Assembly: GCF_040685555.1 (NCBI RefSeq)
Contig: NZ_JBFBIK010000016.1
Coordinates: forward strand, 22,176 to 86,175
Source of the DNA: Sphaerisporangium sp040685555
Lineage (GTDB): Bacteria; Actinomycetota; Actinomycetes; Streptosporangiales; Streptosporangiaceae
Reading direction: 5' to 3'
Length of the DNA stretch: 64,000 nt
Part shown: in pieces, positions 9,200-17,415 of the stretch
How the letters are laid out: every line of letters starts with the position of its first letter
How positions within the stretch are numbered: the stretch's first letter is position 1
Notes under the pieces: generated by a model
Seen by the model: the letters and a program-made list of their open reading frames with translations, nothing else
What the model was told of the DNA's origin: nothing
The model's database searches: none
Program-made: the position numbers and the translations under genes

Positions 9200-10489
9200 A
9201 TGCAGATGGGCACAAATCTGCCGAAAGTAGGCAGCTACAACCGTGCCGTCGTCCTTGAGGCGATCCAGGTCTCCGACGGCATCAGCCGCGTCCAGATCGC
9301 CGAGCGTGCCGGCCTCACCGCCCAGACCGTGTCCGTCATCGTGCGCAGGCTGCTGGAGGAGGGTCTGGTCTTCGAGGACGGGTCGCTGCCCTCCAGCGGC
9401 GGCAAGCCACGCACGATCCTGCGCGTCGACCCCACCGCCGGGCACGCCGTCGGCATCCACTTCGACCCCGGCGAGATCTCGTACGTCCTCGCCGACCTGG
9501 CGGGGCAGCCGGTCGCCAGGCTGCGCACCGACGTGCGCCCCGGCCTCGCGCCCGGCGAGGTGATCCGCCAGATGGCCGTCACGGCCCGGCGCATGCTGGG
9601 CGAGGCGGGCGTGCCCGACGGCAAGGTGCTCGGCATCGGCCTGGCCTGTCCCGGCCCGCTCGACGCCGACGGCGCCATGCACTTCCCGCCGCGCCTGACC
9701 GGGTGGGACCACGTGCCCATCAAGCGCCTCCTGGAGGAGCACACCGGCTTCCCCGTGACCCTGGACAACGACGCCGCGGCGGCGGCCATCGGCGAGCGGT
9801 GGGCCGGCCTCGCGCGTGCCACGCCGAGCTTCGCCTACCTGTATCTCGGCACCGGCATCGGCGGCGGGCTGTTCCTCGACAACCAGATCTACCGGGGCCG
9901 CTCCCTGAACGCCGGGGAGTTCGGCCACATCACCGTCGTTCCTGACGGCCCGGAGTGCTACTGCGGCAACCGGGGGTGCGTCGAGGCGGTCTGCTGCCCG
10001 AGCGCCATCGAGGCGACCGTACGATCCCGCCTGGCCGAGGGCGCGCGGAGCACGCTCACCGGAGCCGCCGACAGCGCGCCGGGCCTCGCGAGGACGGCCG
10101 GTGACATGCCGGACGGGGACGCCCAGGGAGCACCGGCCGGCGGCAGCGTCGACCACTCGGCGATCTGCGCGGCCGCCGCTGCCGGCGATCCGCTCGCGCG
10201 CGAGGTCATCGGGGAGGTCGCGGCCCGCCTCGCCGACGCGGCCGTGAGCATCGTGAACATGCTCGACATCGACCTGCTGGTGATCGGCGGGCCCGCCATG
10301 CGCGAGGTCGCCGGCTTCTACCGGCAGGTCATCGCGGACGCCGTGGCCACCCGGCCCCTGGCCCGCCGCCTGCACACCGCGCGGGTCGAGGTCTCCCCCC
10401 TCGCCGCCGACGCCGCCGCGATCGGCGCGGCCTCGCTGGTCTTCCACGCCACCTACGCTCCCCGCCTCGGCGCTCTCCTGACATCCTGA
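9200..10489 (+). CDS. ROK-family transcriptional repressor
   Basis: A 429-residue protein. The N-terminal 70 residues form a winged helix-turn-helix (SRVQIAERAGLTAQTVSVIV then a wing). The rest is the ROK sugar-binding fold, with YLGTGIGGGLF, the GEFGH-type segment NAGEFGHITV and the zinc-binding CYCGNRGC cluster. In the family, binding of a sugar or sugar phosphate releases DNA. The ATG at 9200 has AGGAG 6-7 bases upstream. About 50 Ala/Gly-rich residues after position 270 (SAPGLARTAGDMPDG) look like a loosely structured insert. It diverges from the mannosidase/ABC operon and precedes a ROK kinase, so it is the likely pathway regulator. Confidence 0.92.
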   Translation: MQMGTNLPKVGSYNRAVVLEAIQVSDGISRVQIAERAGLTAQTVSVIVRRLLEEGLVFEDGSLPSSGGKPRTILRVDPTAGHAVGIHFDPGEISYVLADLAGQPVARLRTDVRPGLAPGEVIRQMAVTARRMLGEAGVPDGKVLGIGLACPGPLDADGAMHFPPRLTGWDHVPIKRLLEEHTGFPVTLDNDAAAAAIGERWAGLARATPSFAYLYLGTGIGGGLFLDNQIYRGRSLNAGEFGHITVVPDGPECYCGNRGCVEAVCCPSAIEATVRSRLAEGARSTLTGAADSAPGLARTAGDMPDGDAQGAPAGGSVDHSAICAAAAAGDPLAREVIGEVAARLADAAVSIVNMLDIDLLVIGGPAMREVAGFYRQVIADAVATRPLARRLHTARVEVSPLAADAAAIGAASLVFHATYAPRLGALLTS

Positions 10490-10490
10490 A

Positions 10491-10590
10491 CCTCGCACCC
10501 GACCCGCGAGACCCTCTCTGAGCCCCTCGCGCCCGACCCTCGATACCCTCCTGACACCCCGAGCCCCCTGCACCCGACCCTCGAATCCCC
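10491..10590. repeat. Degenerate tandem repeat between ROK genes
   Basis: About three imperfect copies of a 33-nt unit containing cctcgcrcccgaccctcga lie directly after the repressor stop. The copies differ by several bases each. No coding potential was seen in this 162-base gap beyond the repeats. Confidence 0.55.
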
Positions 10591-10651
10591 GGCCTTCACC
10601 CGTGCCCCCGGTGCCCGCTGGTCCGCCCATCTCCCGAGCGACGAGAAGCCC

Positions 10652-11557
10652 ATGACTCCCTACGTGCTGGCCGCCGACATCGGCGGCACCAAACTGGCCG
10701 CCGCCATGATCGGCGAGGACGGCGCGGTGCTCCGCCGCGGCGAGGTGCCAACCCCCGCCGCGCTCCCGGGCGAGGCCGCCGTGGTGAGCCGCGCCCTCAC
10801 GAACCTGATCCACGACATGGCCGGGGACGCCCCGCCGCTGGCGGTCAGCGTCGCGTCGGCGGGGCCCCTCGACCTCCTCGCCGGCACGGTGAGCCCGGTC
10901 AACATCCCCGCCTGGCGGGAGTTCCCGATCCTCGCCCAGGTGGCCGAGGTGGTTCCGGGCGTGCCCTCCCACCTGGTGGGCGACGCCGTGGCGGCGGCCG
11001 CCGGAGAGTCCTGGCGCGGGGCCGGACGCGACACGGCCGCCATGCTCGGCATCGTGGTCTCCACCGGCATCGGCGGCGGCCTCGTCCTCGGCGGCGTCCC
11101 CTACGCGGGGCCGACCGGCAACGCCGGGCACATCGGGCACATCGTGGTGGACCCGGGCGGCTCCCCCTGCCCGTGCGGCGCGGCCGGGTGCGTCGAGACC
11201 ATCGCGAGCGGCCCCTCGATGGTCCGCTGGGCCAGGGGGCAGGGGTGGCAGGGCTCCGACGCGCGCGAACTGTCCAGGGCGGCCCATGACGGTGAGGCGG
11301 TGGCCCTGGCCGCCTTCGAACGTGCCGCCGGCGCGCTCGCGAGCGCGATCGTCTCGGTGGCCGCCATCTGCGACCTCGACCAGGTGGTGGTCGGCGGCGG
11401 GGTCGCCGGAGCCGGCGAGGTGCTGTTCGCCCCCCTGCGCCGGGCCGTCGCCGGTCGTGCGCATCTCGGGTTCGTCCAGCGGTTGCGCGTCACTCCCGCG
11501 GCTCTCGGACGTGACGGGGGGCTCGTCGGCGCGGCCCGCATGGCACTGCTCCGCTGA
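10652..11557 (+). CDS. ROK-family sugar kinase
   Basis: A 301-residue cytoplasmic kinase without a DNA-binding domain. The ATP phosphate loop is AADIGGTKLAAAMI at the start. The catalytic Asp is in LVGDAVAAAAGES, where the usual Asn before Asp is Gly. The second ATP loop is VSTGIGGGLVLGG. The zinc site is formed by the GHIGH His residues and CPCGAAGC. Family members phosphorylate glucose, N-acetylglucosamine, N-acetylmannosamine or mannose/fructose. The neighbouring mannosidase suggests mannose, which is inference. It follows the ROK repressor on the same strand with a 162-base gap. Confidence 0.9.
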   Translation: MTPYVLAADIGGTKLAAAMIGEDGAVLRRGEVPTPAALPGEAAVVSRALTNLIHDMAGDAPPLAVSVASAGPLDLLAGTVSPVNIPAWREFPILAQVAEVVPGVPSHLVGDAVAAAAGESWRGAGRDTAAMLGIVVSTGIGGGLVLGGVPYAGPTGNAGHIGHIVVDPGGSPCPCGAAGCVETIASGPSMVRWARGQGWQGSDARELSRAAHDGEAVALAAFERAAGALASAIVSVAAICDLDQVVVGGGVAGAGEVLFAPLRRAVAGRAHLGFVQRLRVTPAALGRDGGLVGAARMALLR

Positions 11558-11663
11558 ACACCGTCGCCGATCGGCGTGATCTCCGGTGGGCGGGCCGATC
11601 GCCGGGGAATGACGGGACCTTCGGCCCTGATCGGCCGCCGCCCGCGTCGGGCAATCTGGACCC

Positions 11664-12086
11664 ATGACACTGGATTCGGCGGGCCTGCAGGTGCTGTCGC
11701 GCGAGGAGTGCCTCGCGCTGCTCGCCTCCGTCCCCGTCGGGCGCATAGTGTTCACCGACCGCGCCCTCCCCGCCGTCCAGCCCGTCGGCTTCGTCCTGGA
11801 CGGCGAGCACGTCGTGATCAGGACCACCGCCGGCTCCCGGCTGGCGTCCGCCGCCCGGAACGCGGTCGTCGCGTTCGAGGTGGACGAGTTCGACGCGCGG
11901 ACGCACCAGGGATGGTCGGTGACCATGGTCGGCCACGCGCGGGCCGTTCAGGACCTCGCGGAGATCCAACGGCTGGCCCTGCTCCCCCTGACCCCGTGGG
12001 CGCGGGGCGGCGGTGACCAGTTCATCGTCATGTTCCCCCAGCAGATCTCCGGACGCCGGATCCACGGGGAGGCCGCCCTCACGTGA
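11664..12086 (+). CDS. Pyridoxamine 5'-phosphate oxidase-like flavin/F420-binding protein
   Basis: A 140-residue split-barrel protein. The sequence LLASVPVGRIVFTDRALPAVQPVGFVLDG is the signature of small actinobacterial PNPOx-like proteins, followed by a RTTAGSRLASAARNAVVAFEVDE barrel strand pattern. Such proteins bind FMN or F420; the reaction of this one is unknown. The 3' end overlaps by 8 bases the 3' end of the convergent WS/DGAT gene. Confidence 0.85.
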   Translation: MTLDSAGLQVLSREECLALLASVPVGRIVFTDRALPAVQPVGFVLDGEHVVIRTTAGSRLASAARNAVVAFEVDEFDARTHQGWSVTMVGHARAVQDLAEIQRLALLPLTPWARGGGDQFIVMFPQQISGRRIHGEAALT

Positions 12087-13506
12087 GCGCCTTCAGCTCC
12101 TCCAGCGCCTCGCGCAGGTAGCCGGTGACGCTCCACACGTCGGGCACCATCGTGCGGCAGGCGACGACCCCCACGGCGATCTGCCCGTTGTAGGAGAAGG
12201 CCGTGATGTTGAGGCCTCCGCTCGCGTCGGTGACCACCGACACGGGGTACTGCGCGAGCAGCCGCCGCCCGCACACGTACAGCGGGATCTGCGGCCCTGG
12301 GATGTTCGAGATGATCAGGTTGACCGGCGGCGAGGTCTGGGCGACGAGCCCGAAGGCGGCGCGGTCCGCCAGACCGGTCAGGGCGGCCGGCATGCTCTCG
12401 CTCAGGTGCCGCAGCCAGCGGGCGGGGGCCAGATTGAAGCGGTCCTTGATCCGCCGCATGGCCTGGTGGACCGCCTCCAGCCGCTCGCCCGGATCGTCGA
12501 TCTGGGTGTCCAGCGAGGTGATCATGAGCGTGACCTGGTTGCCCGGCCCCTCCTCGTCCACGTCCCTGAGCGAGAACGGGATGCCGGCCACCAGCGGCTC
12601 GTCCGGAAGCGCGTCGTGCGCGATCAGCCAGCGCCGGACGGCCGTCGCCGCCAGGGTCATGACCACGTCGTTGACGGTGATGCCGAAGGCGTTCTTGATC
12701 TGCTTGACCTCGTCGAGCGGGAGCTCCACGAACGCGAACCGGCGGTGCGCGGACACCGGGCCGTTGAAGGGCGTCCGCGGCGCGATCATCTTCGGCAGCT
12801 CGGGGACCTCCTGCCCGAGGCCGACCTGCCGGGCCAGCCAGCGCGTGGCCCGCGACACCGGCACGGCGCCGGGAAGCCGGGAGATGATCGGGATCTCGTC
12901 CAGGTAGGGCATCGCCTCGGCGATGAACCTCAGCAGGTGCGCCGGGTTGGCGACCAGCCGGCCGGCGGTCCTGAGCAGCATCTCCGCCGTCTCCGGAGCC
13001 TGCTCCGGCTCCGCCGGCCGCTCGGCGGCGCGGCGCTTCGGCCGGGGCTCGACGTCCATGAACGCGGCGAGCACGTCGGCCCCGCCGATGCCGTCGATCG
13101 CGGCGTGGTGCAGCTTGGTGTAGAGCGCGGTACGGCCGCCCTGCAGCCCGTGGATCAGGTACATCTCCCACAGCGGGTGGCGCCGGTCCAGCCGCCGCGC
13201 GTGCAGCCTGGCCACCTGCGCGGCGAGCTGCCGGTCGGTCCCCGGCGACGGGAGCGCCAGCTCGCGCACGTGGTAGTCGAGGTCCAGCGCCTCGTCCTGC
13301 ACCCAGTACGGATGGTCGAGGCCGAGTGGCACCGGCACCGCCCTCTCCCGGAGCGGCGCGACCAGCGCCGACCGCTCCTCGACGAGCTTGACGAGGTCGT
13401 CACGCGCCACCTCGCCTTCCAGGATGGACAGCCCGGCGACGTTGGCGACGTTCGTCTCGCTCTCGAAGCTGAGAAACTGCGCGTCGAGCGCGCTGAGCTG
13501 CCGCAC
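12079..13506 (-). CDS. Wax ester synthase / diacylglycerol acyltransferase (WS/DGAT)
   Basis: A 475-residue acyl-CoA-dependent acyltransferase. The catalytic motif is HHAAIDG (His133, His134, Asp138), which matches HHxxxDG. The PLWE block comes before it, and SNIPGPQIPLYVCG and LNITAFSYNGQIAVGVVAC in the C-terminal half are typical of the family. It joins an acyl-CoA to a fatty alcohol or diacylglycerol at the membrane; many actinomycetes carry several. The GTG start at 13506 has GAGGAGGT 6-7 bases upstream. It diverges from the Ser-less carrier gene. A role in the nearby biosynthetic genes is possible but not shown, since HHxxxDG also occurs in NRPS condensation domains. Confidence 0.92.
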   Translation of the reverse strand: MRQLSALDAQFLSFESETNVANVAGLSILEGEVARDDLVKLVEERSALVAPLRERAVPVPLGLDHPYWVQDEALDLDYHVRELALPSPGTDRQLAAQVARLHARRLDRRHPLWEMYLIHGLQGGRTALYTKLHHAAIDGIGGADVLAAFMDVEPRPKRRAAERPAEPEQAPETAEMLLRTAGRLVANPAHLLRFIAEAMPYLDEIPIISRLPGAVPVSRATRWLARQVGLGQEVPELPKMIAPRTPFNGPVSAHRRFAFVELPLDEVKQIKNAFGITVNDVVMTLAATAVRRWLIAHDALPDEPLVAGIPFSLRDVDEEGPGNQVTLMITSLDTQIDDPGERLEAVHQAMRRIKDRFNLAPARWLRHLSESMPAALTGLADRAAFGLVAQTSPPVNLIISNIPGPQIPLYVCGRRLLAQYPVSVVTDASGGLNITAFSYNGQIAVGVVACRTMVPDVWSVTGYLREALEELKALT

Positions 13507-13768
13507 GGGCCCACCTCCTCGATCTCGGTCCGGGCCAACGCGCCCGCTCCTGTCCCCGCGCACGTCCGTCCCCTCCCTACCTGCCCCTTCCCGCCCGTAC
13601 GATGCCGGTCCCGCGTACCGTTCAGGCACCGAACCGGTGGACGGACACCAGGCACTGAACCCGCCCGTGGTGTTGCCGGGCGGGGCCCAATATGCGCCAA
13701 TGGCGAGTGGGTGCGGTCCTTCCAGGGGGTGCCGGGCACGTGAAGAGGCGTCGAATGGGAGTGGTCGC

Positions 13769-14041
13769 GTGGGGGACATAGGTTCTTCGGCAATCGAGGA
13801 GCGCGTCGAGGAAATATGGAAAGACGTGCTCGGCGTCTCGGCCGGCGAGACGAATGCCACGTTCTCCGAGCTGGGCGGGCGGGGAATGTCCGCCCTGCGA
13901 ATCGTCGCCCGTATCGAGAACGAGCTCGGCGTCAGGGTCGAGGTGGGCGACCTGTTCGACCACCAGCGCCTGGACGCCTTCGTGCGCCACGTCATGACGA
14001 AGGCGCGGACCGTCTCGTCTCCCGACGAGCAGGGCGAATAG
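13769..14041 (+). CDS. Carrier-protein homologue lacking the phosphopantetheine serine
   Basis: A 90-residue protein starting at a GTG with GGGAG 7 bases upstream. It is clearly related along its whole length to the intact carrier at 31858-32133; shared blocks are IW-DVL, AGE, EL-G, R-E-ELG and VEVGD-F. At the attachment site the intact carrier has LNGESISA, while this one reads LGGRGMSA: the modified Ser is Gly39. A Ser occurs two residues later but not in the usual place. It therefore probably cannot take the 4'-phosphopantetheine arm, even though a PPTase gene lies 700 bases downstream. It may be a decoy, a docking partner or a decaying duplicate. Confidence 0.8.
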   Translation: MGDIGSSAIEERVEEIWKDVLGVSAGETNATFSELGGRGMSALRIVARIENELGVRVEVGDLFDHQRLDAFVRHVMTKARTVSSPDEQGE

Positions 14042-14228
14042 CCCCCGCCGCACTGGCATCTCCTTCCCGGGCCACCCCGGCGCCGCGCCTTCCGGCACGC
14101 CCTGACCGGGACCCTGTCCGGATGTAGCCACGCCCTCATCTCCGGCGGCCTGCGCGCACGTCGCGCGGGCCGTCTACCTGGCGTTGTTCCCCTCAGCCCG
14201 TCGTGCGCGGGCAAGCCCGGCCGGCCGT

Positions 14229-14321
14229 TGGCAGGAAGCTGCTACCGGCGTGCAACTTGCTGACTTGGAATCGTCTGGTTCGCGGCCCCCGAGTCGCCGA
14301 GAGTTGGTTGTGCGAGAACGA
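14229..14321 (+). repeat. Duplicated leader/promoter block, copy 1
   Basis: This block aligns without gaps to 22450-22542, with about 70 of 93 positions identical by eye. Conserved cores are ttggcagga, ggcgtgcaactt, gagttgg and cgagaacga. In both places it ends about 30 bases before the ATG of a small ORF starting MK. Differences fall 8, 9 and 6 at the three codon positions, so there is no coding signature. A shared promoter, operator or 5' leader is the better reading. The rest of 14042-14351 shows no gene. Confidence 0.75.
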
Positions 14322-14351
14322 ACACCACAGCCAATGAAAGGAGAACCGGAA

Positions 14352-14444
14352 ATGAAGAACTCGAACCACTCCGCCGGATTCAAAATCGCCGCCGGCACCA
14401 CCTGGGACTCCGCGAAAGCCACGCCCGGCACCACCTGGGACTGA
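14352..14444 (+). CDS. 30-residue peptide with two GTTWD boxes (candidate RiPP precursor)
   Basis: The ATG at 14352 is preceded by AAAGGAG with a 9-base spacer. The product starts MKNSNHSAGFKIA and ends in two copies of the same box: A-GTTWD, the linker SAKAT, then P-GTTWD at the very C-terminus. The two boxes are encoded by identical 15-nt stretches (ggcaccacctgggac). A short basic N-terminal part and a repeated C-terminal core are typical of precursors of ribosomally made, modified peptides. It is followed after 12 bases by the 95-residue orphan gene and then the PPTase, apparently one transcript. No family match is known to me. An in-frame TTG (14184) or GTG (14250) could extend it upstream, but the conserved upstream DNA does not look coding. 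Confidence 0.7.
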   Translation: MKNSNHSAGFKIAAGTTWDSAKATPGTTWD

Positions 14445-14456
14445 GGAAGAAATCAG

Positions 14457-14744
14457 ATGCTGGTCGAACTGACAATCCGCCGTACGGCCGGAGAGCCGTT
14501 ACCGAATTCACCGGTGGACGGAATCCGGATACTGGCCCTGCTGCCGAAGGAATGGCGTAAGGACCTCAAGAACGTCACCGGCGACATCGCCATCCGGGTC
14601 CATACCGACGAGGAGATCACCAGTGCGCAGATCCGCGCCGAGGTGACCGCCATCCTCACCAACCCCGAAGTGAGCGACTGGGAGCTCGTCAACTGCCACG
14701 CCCTGACCAACCGCCACAACCAAGCGAAGGAGGACACGCCATGA
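14457..14744 (+). CDS. 95-residue protein of unknown function
   Basis: A small alpha/beta protein. Predicted strands (LVELTIRR, GDIAIRVH) and a helix (SAQIRAEVTAIL) are followed by NPEVSDWELVNCHAL. It is not recognised, and it does not resemble the PqqD-type recognition domain. The start ATG has GAGGAAG 8 bases upstream and lies 12 bases after the GTTWD peptide stop. The stop overlaps the PPTase start (ATGA), so peptide, orphan and PPTase are likely translated together. The C-terminal 30 residues are matched by the ORF at 22571-22822, where the pattern AIL-(N/D)PE-x-x-DW(E/Q)L is shared. A partner or immunity protein for the peptide is possible. Confidence 0.8.
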   Translation: MLVELTIRRTAGEPLPNSPVDGIRILALLPKEWRKDLKNVTGDIAIRVHTDEEITSAQIRAEVTAILTNPEVSDWELVNCHALTNRHNQAKEDTP

Positions 14745-15499
14745 ACGCTCTCGCCCTGAAGACCGCCGAATGCCGCGTATGGTGGGCGGACCCGCGGGAC
14801 CAGCCGATCGAGACTCTGCTCAGCGTGCTCAACGAAACCGAGCTGACGCGTGCCAAGACCTACCGCCGCGAGCAGGACAGGCTCCGCTTCCTCACCGCCT
14901 CCTGGCTGCTGCGCACCACCGCCGCCAGCCAGCTGGACATACCGCCGGAGAATGTGCCCATCGAGCGGCGTTGCGGGAGCTGCGACAAGCCGCACGGCAG
15001 GCCGTACATCCTCACCGGCGACAACCTGCACGCCTCGATCTCGCACTCGGGAAGCCGCGTCGCGGTGGCACTGACGACCGCCGGCCCGGTGGGCGTCGAC
15101 GTCGAGGAGGTGCCGACGGCGCCGGTCAGCGAGCTCGTACGGTGCGCGCTGTCACCCGCCGAGCAGGCGGTACTCGGCACGCTTCACGAGCGGGACCAGC
15201 AGGCCGGCTTCGCGCGGATGTGGGTGTGCAAGGAGGCGGTGCTCAAGGCGACCGGCCACGGGCTGCGGATCCCCCCGGACAAGGTGGAGGTCAGCGGTCC
15301 CCTGGAGAAGCCCGAACTGCTCGCGTGGCCCCTCGAGATTTCCCCGCAAAGCGTGCAAATCACCACCCTTTACCCCGGTGACGGGTACGTCGGCGTGGTG
15401 GCGGTCCTCACGGACGACACCTCGATCACGGTCTCCGAATGGGAGACCACCGCCGTCGGCCGCAACCTGTTCTCTTCCGCGGCTCCCATAGCCGCCTGA
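14741..15499 (+). CDS. 4'-phosphopantetheinyl transferase, Sfp type
   Basis: A 252-residue enzyme that moves the phosphopantetheine arm of CoA onto a Ser of carrier proteins, making them active. Key motifs are an SISHSG stretch, the Mg-binding GVDVEEV and MWVCKEAVLKATGHGLRIP, which matches W-KEA-LKA-G. A CGSCDKPHGRP segment before them is also typical. Likely targets in this window are the carrier at 31858 and the T domain of the C-A-T protein. Its start overlaps the stop of the 95-residue orphan. That it is coupled to the GTTWD peptide rather than to the NRPS genes is unusual. Confidence 0.93.
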   Translation: MNALALKTAECRVWWADPRDQPIETLLSVLNETELTRAKTYRREQDRLRFLTASWLLRTTAASQLDIPPENVPIERRCGSCDKPHGRPYILTGDNLHASISHSGSRVAVALTTAGPVGVDVEEVPTAPVSELVRCALSPAEQAVLGTLHERDQQAGFARMWVCKEAVLKATGHGLRIPPDKVEVSGPLEKPELLAWPLEISPQSVQITTLYPGDGYVGVVAVLTDDTSITVSEWETTAVGRNLFSSAAPIAA

Positions 15500-15505
15500 C
15501 CACCA

Positions 15506-15534
15506 TTGACGCGATCAGCACGAGACTGTTGAAT
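15506..15534 (+). promoter_or_regulatory. Candidate sigma-70-like promoter
   Basis: A TTGACG box and a TTGAAT box are separated by 17 bases in the 153-base gap before the alpha/beta hydrolase gene. The fit to consensus is good for the -35 element and moderate for the -10. Found by eye only. Confidence 0.35.
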
Positions 15535-15652
15535 AACTACGGGAATTCATCTTCGGCAGGGCCCCCGGCCGCGCCGATAAACTAACCGCCAGGTCCGATT
15601 TCCGTATTGTTGAGAGGCAGTCTAGCTGTAAAGGAGAGGAACCTGACCTGCC

Positions 15653-16405
15653 GTGAAGAATCATTACATCCTCATTCCGGGCCCGTGGATGGGCGCCTGG
15701 GCGTGGGAGCCGGTGACCCGAGGGCTGCGTAGCCTCGGCCACCAGGTCCGCCCGATCACCCTGTCGGGCCTGTCCAGCCCCGACGCCGACGTCTCCACCG
15801 TCGGCCTCGCCACCCATGTGGACGATGTGCTGTCGATCCTCGAGAAGGACGACCTGCGCGACGTCATCGTCGTCGGGCACAGCTATTCGGGCATCGTCGC
15901 CGGCCTGGTGGCCGACCGGGCGCCCGACCGCGTGACGCACACCGTGTTCGTCGAGGGTTTCCTGCCGCACGACGGCAAGTCGATGCTCCACGCCTTTCCC
16001 GAGCGTCAGCGCGCCGGCGAGCTGGAGCTGATCGCCGAGAACAGCGGGCGCTGGCCGATCCCCGATGTCACGATCGTGGCCGAGGGGCAAGATCTGTCGA
16101 CCCAGCAGGCCCATTGGCTGGTGGAGCGCTTCGTCGGGCATCCAGGGCACACGCTCTCAGAGCCCGCCGTCCTGACGCGGCCGCTCGCACAGCAGCGGGC
16201 GAGCTACATCGTGTGCTCCAAGGAGCACTTCGGCGGCCGGGTCTCCGACGACGTCGCCGCCATGCGCGCCGAGCCGAACTGGACCTTCCACACCATCAAC
16301 ACCGGCCACTGGCCGATGGTCTCGGCGCCCGACCAGCTCGTCACGATCCTGACCTCGATCGCCTCCCACGAGAACCCCCCGTACGCCCCGGCCCGCCCCG
16401 CGTAG
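15653..16405 (+). CDS. Alpha/beta hydrolase (esterase-like)
   Basis: A 250-residue alpha/beta-hydrolase fold protein. The first strand and oxyanion region is ILIPGPWMGAWAWEPV. The nucleophile elbow is VVGHSYSGIVAG (Ser in GHSYS), and the catalytic His is probably in NTGHWPMVS near the C-terminus. This layout resembles plant-type methylesterase/hydroxynitrile lyase-like and actinobacterial MhpC-like enzymes. No signal peptide, so it acts in the cytoplasm. The GTG start at 15653 has an AAAGGAG somewhat far upstream. It follows the PPTase on the same strand after a 153-base gap with a possible promoter. Substrate unknown. Confidence 0.85.
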   Translation: MKNHYILIPGPWMGAWAWEPVTRGLRSLGHQVRPITLSGLSSPDADVSTVGLATHVDDVLSILEKDDLRDVIVVGHSYSGIVAGLVADRAPDRVTHTVFVEGFLPHDGKSMLHAFPERQRAGELELIAENSGRWPIPDVTIVAEGQDLSTQQAHWLVERFVGHPGHTLSEPAVLTRPLAQQRASYIVCSKEHFGGRVSDDVAAMRAEPNWTFHTINTGHWPMVSAPDQLVTILTSIASHENPPYAPARPA

Positions 16406-16421
16406 CCCGGCCCCCGCACGG

Positions 16422-16491
16422 CAGACCCGGCACGACAGACCTGGCACGACAGACCTGGCACGACAAGAGACAGACCCGGCACGACAGACGG
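16422..16491. repeat. 14-nt tandem repeats
   Basis: Units of cagacc(c/t)ggcacga occur three times head to tail (16422-16463), then again after a 7-base spacer. They lie in the non-coding gap between the convergent alpha/beta hydrolase and SGNH hydrolase genes. The rest of 16406-16620 shows no gene. Confidence 0.7.
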
Positions 16492-16620
16492 CCCCTTGGC
16501 GGGCCCGGGGTCGGCGGCATCACGCGACACGTTCCGTTCGGGAACACAGATGTCGCGCCGCGATCCCATCCCTCTCCACCACAGCCCGCACGGCACCGCC
16601 TCGCCATGCCCCCGGCCGGC

Positions 16621-17415
16621 TCAGAGGACCGCGGGCACCGGGGCGAGGAGACCGGCCCGCCCGTAGTCGAACTCCAAAGAGAAGACCCGCTCGAAGGCCA
16701 GCGCGATCTTGATCTCGCCGCCGCTGTTCGGATGGACGCCGTCGTAGGCGTCGCCGTACGGATCGTAGACACCGTCCAGGTCGACCAGGACGGTCCGCGA
16801 CCGGGCGGTGGACATCGCCGCCAGGCTGAAGGACAGCTCCCGGTTGTAGGTAGTGATGTCGCGCGCCAGGCTCGGATGGTCGCGCAGCCGTGTGCGGTGC
16901 ACGACGTTGGCGATCAGGAGCTGGACGTCCGGATTGGAGTCACGCGCCCGCCGGACGAAGGTCTCGGCGTCCGCCAGCAGACCGGCGGGACGGGACACAC
17001 CCCAGGCCAGGTCGTTGAATCCCAGCGCGACCATGAGGTAGTCGGCGTCGTAGGCGGCGACGGCGTCCCGGATGTTGTCCTTGGCCTCGCGGAGCATGCG
17101 CCCCCAGCTCGCGTAGTGCCTGCTCCCGCCGAACGCGATGCCCCGCCGGTAACGGCCGGCGTGGACGGGGTCCGCCGGGTGGGCCGGGTGGTCGCCCGGC
17201 TGGACCGCGGAGGACACCCAGGTACCCGCCCACGGCCCGACGAAGCGCGCCGGAATCTCCAGCTCGGTGAGGTTCCGCCAGAACCGGTACCGCCAGGAGT
17301 AGTCGCCTTCGCGCCCCTGGCTGATCGAGTCTCCGACGATCATGATGTTCGGCGTCGCGCCCCCACCGGCACGCGACCACGCTCGCCGCCGCTCACCGGC
17401 GGGCGGCGCGCTCAC
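16621..17415 (-). CDS. SGNH/GDSL-type hydrolase
   Basis: A 264-residue esterase/lipase-like protein. Block I is IMIVGDSISQG with the nucleophile Ser in GDS. Block III is ALGFNDLAWG (GxND), and block V is DGVHPN with the catalytic Asp and His. The most likely start is the GTG at 17415, which overlaps the TGA of the upstream membrane-protein gene (GTGA). This gives only a short N-terminal extension before block I and no signal peptide. Family members deacylate sugars, glycolipids or lipids. The coupling suggests it works with the small membrane protein just upstream. Confidence 0.88.
   Translation of the reverse strand: MSAPPAGERRRAWSRAGGGATPNIMIVGDSISQGREGDYSWRYRFWRNLTELEIPARFVGPWAGTWVSSAVQPGDHPAHPADPVHAGRYRRGIAFGGSRHYASWGRMLREAKDNIRDAVAAYDADYLMVALGFNDLAWGVSRPAGLLADAETFVRRARDSNPDVQLLIANVVHRTRLRDHPSLARDITTYNRELSFSLAAMSTARSRTVLVDLDGVYDPYGDAYDGVHPNSGGEIKIALAFERVFSLEFDYGRAGLLAPVPAVL

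Noticed and set aside
14184..14351. Upstream in-frame extension of the GTTWD peptide into the conserved block
   Set aside because: The duplicated block shows no codon-position bias in its changes, and copy 2 has no start before the matching frame. The ATG at 14352 has a good ribosome site.
16422..16491. Possible CRISPR-like array
   Set aside because: The units are only 14 nt and directly adjacent without spacers of constant length, so it is a simple tandem repeat.
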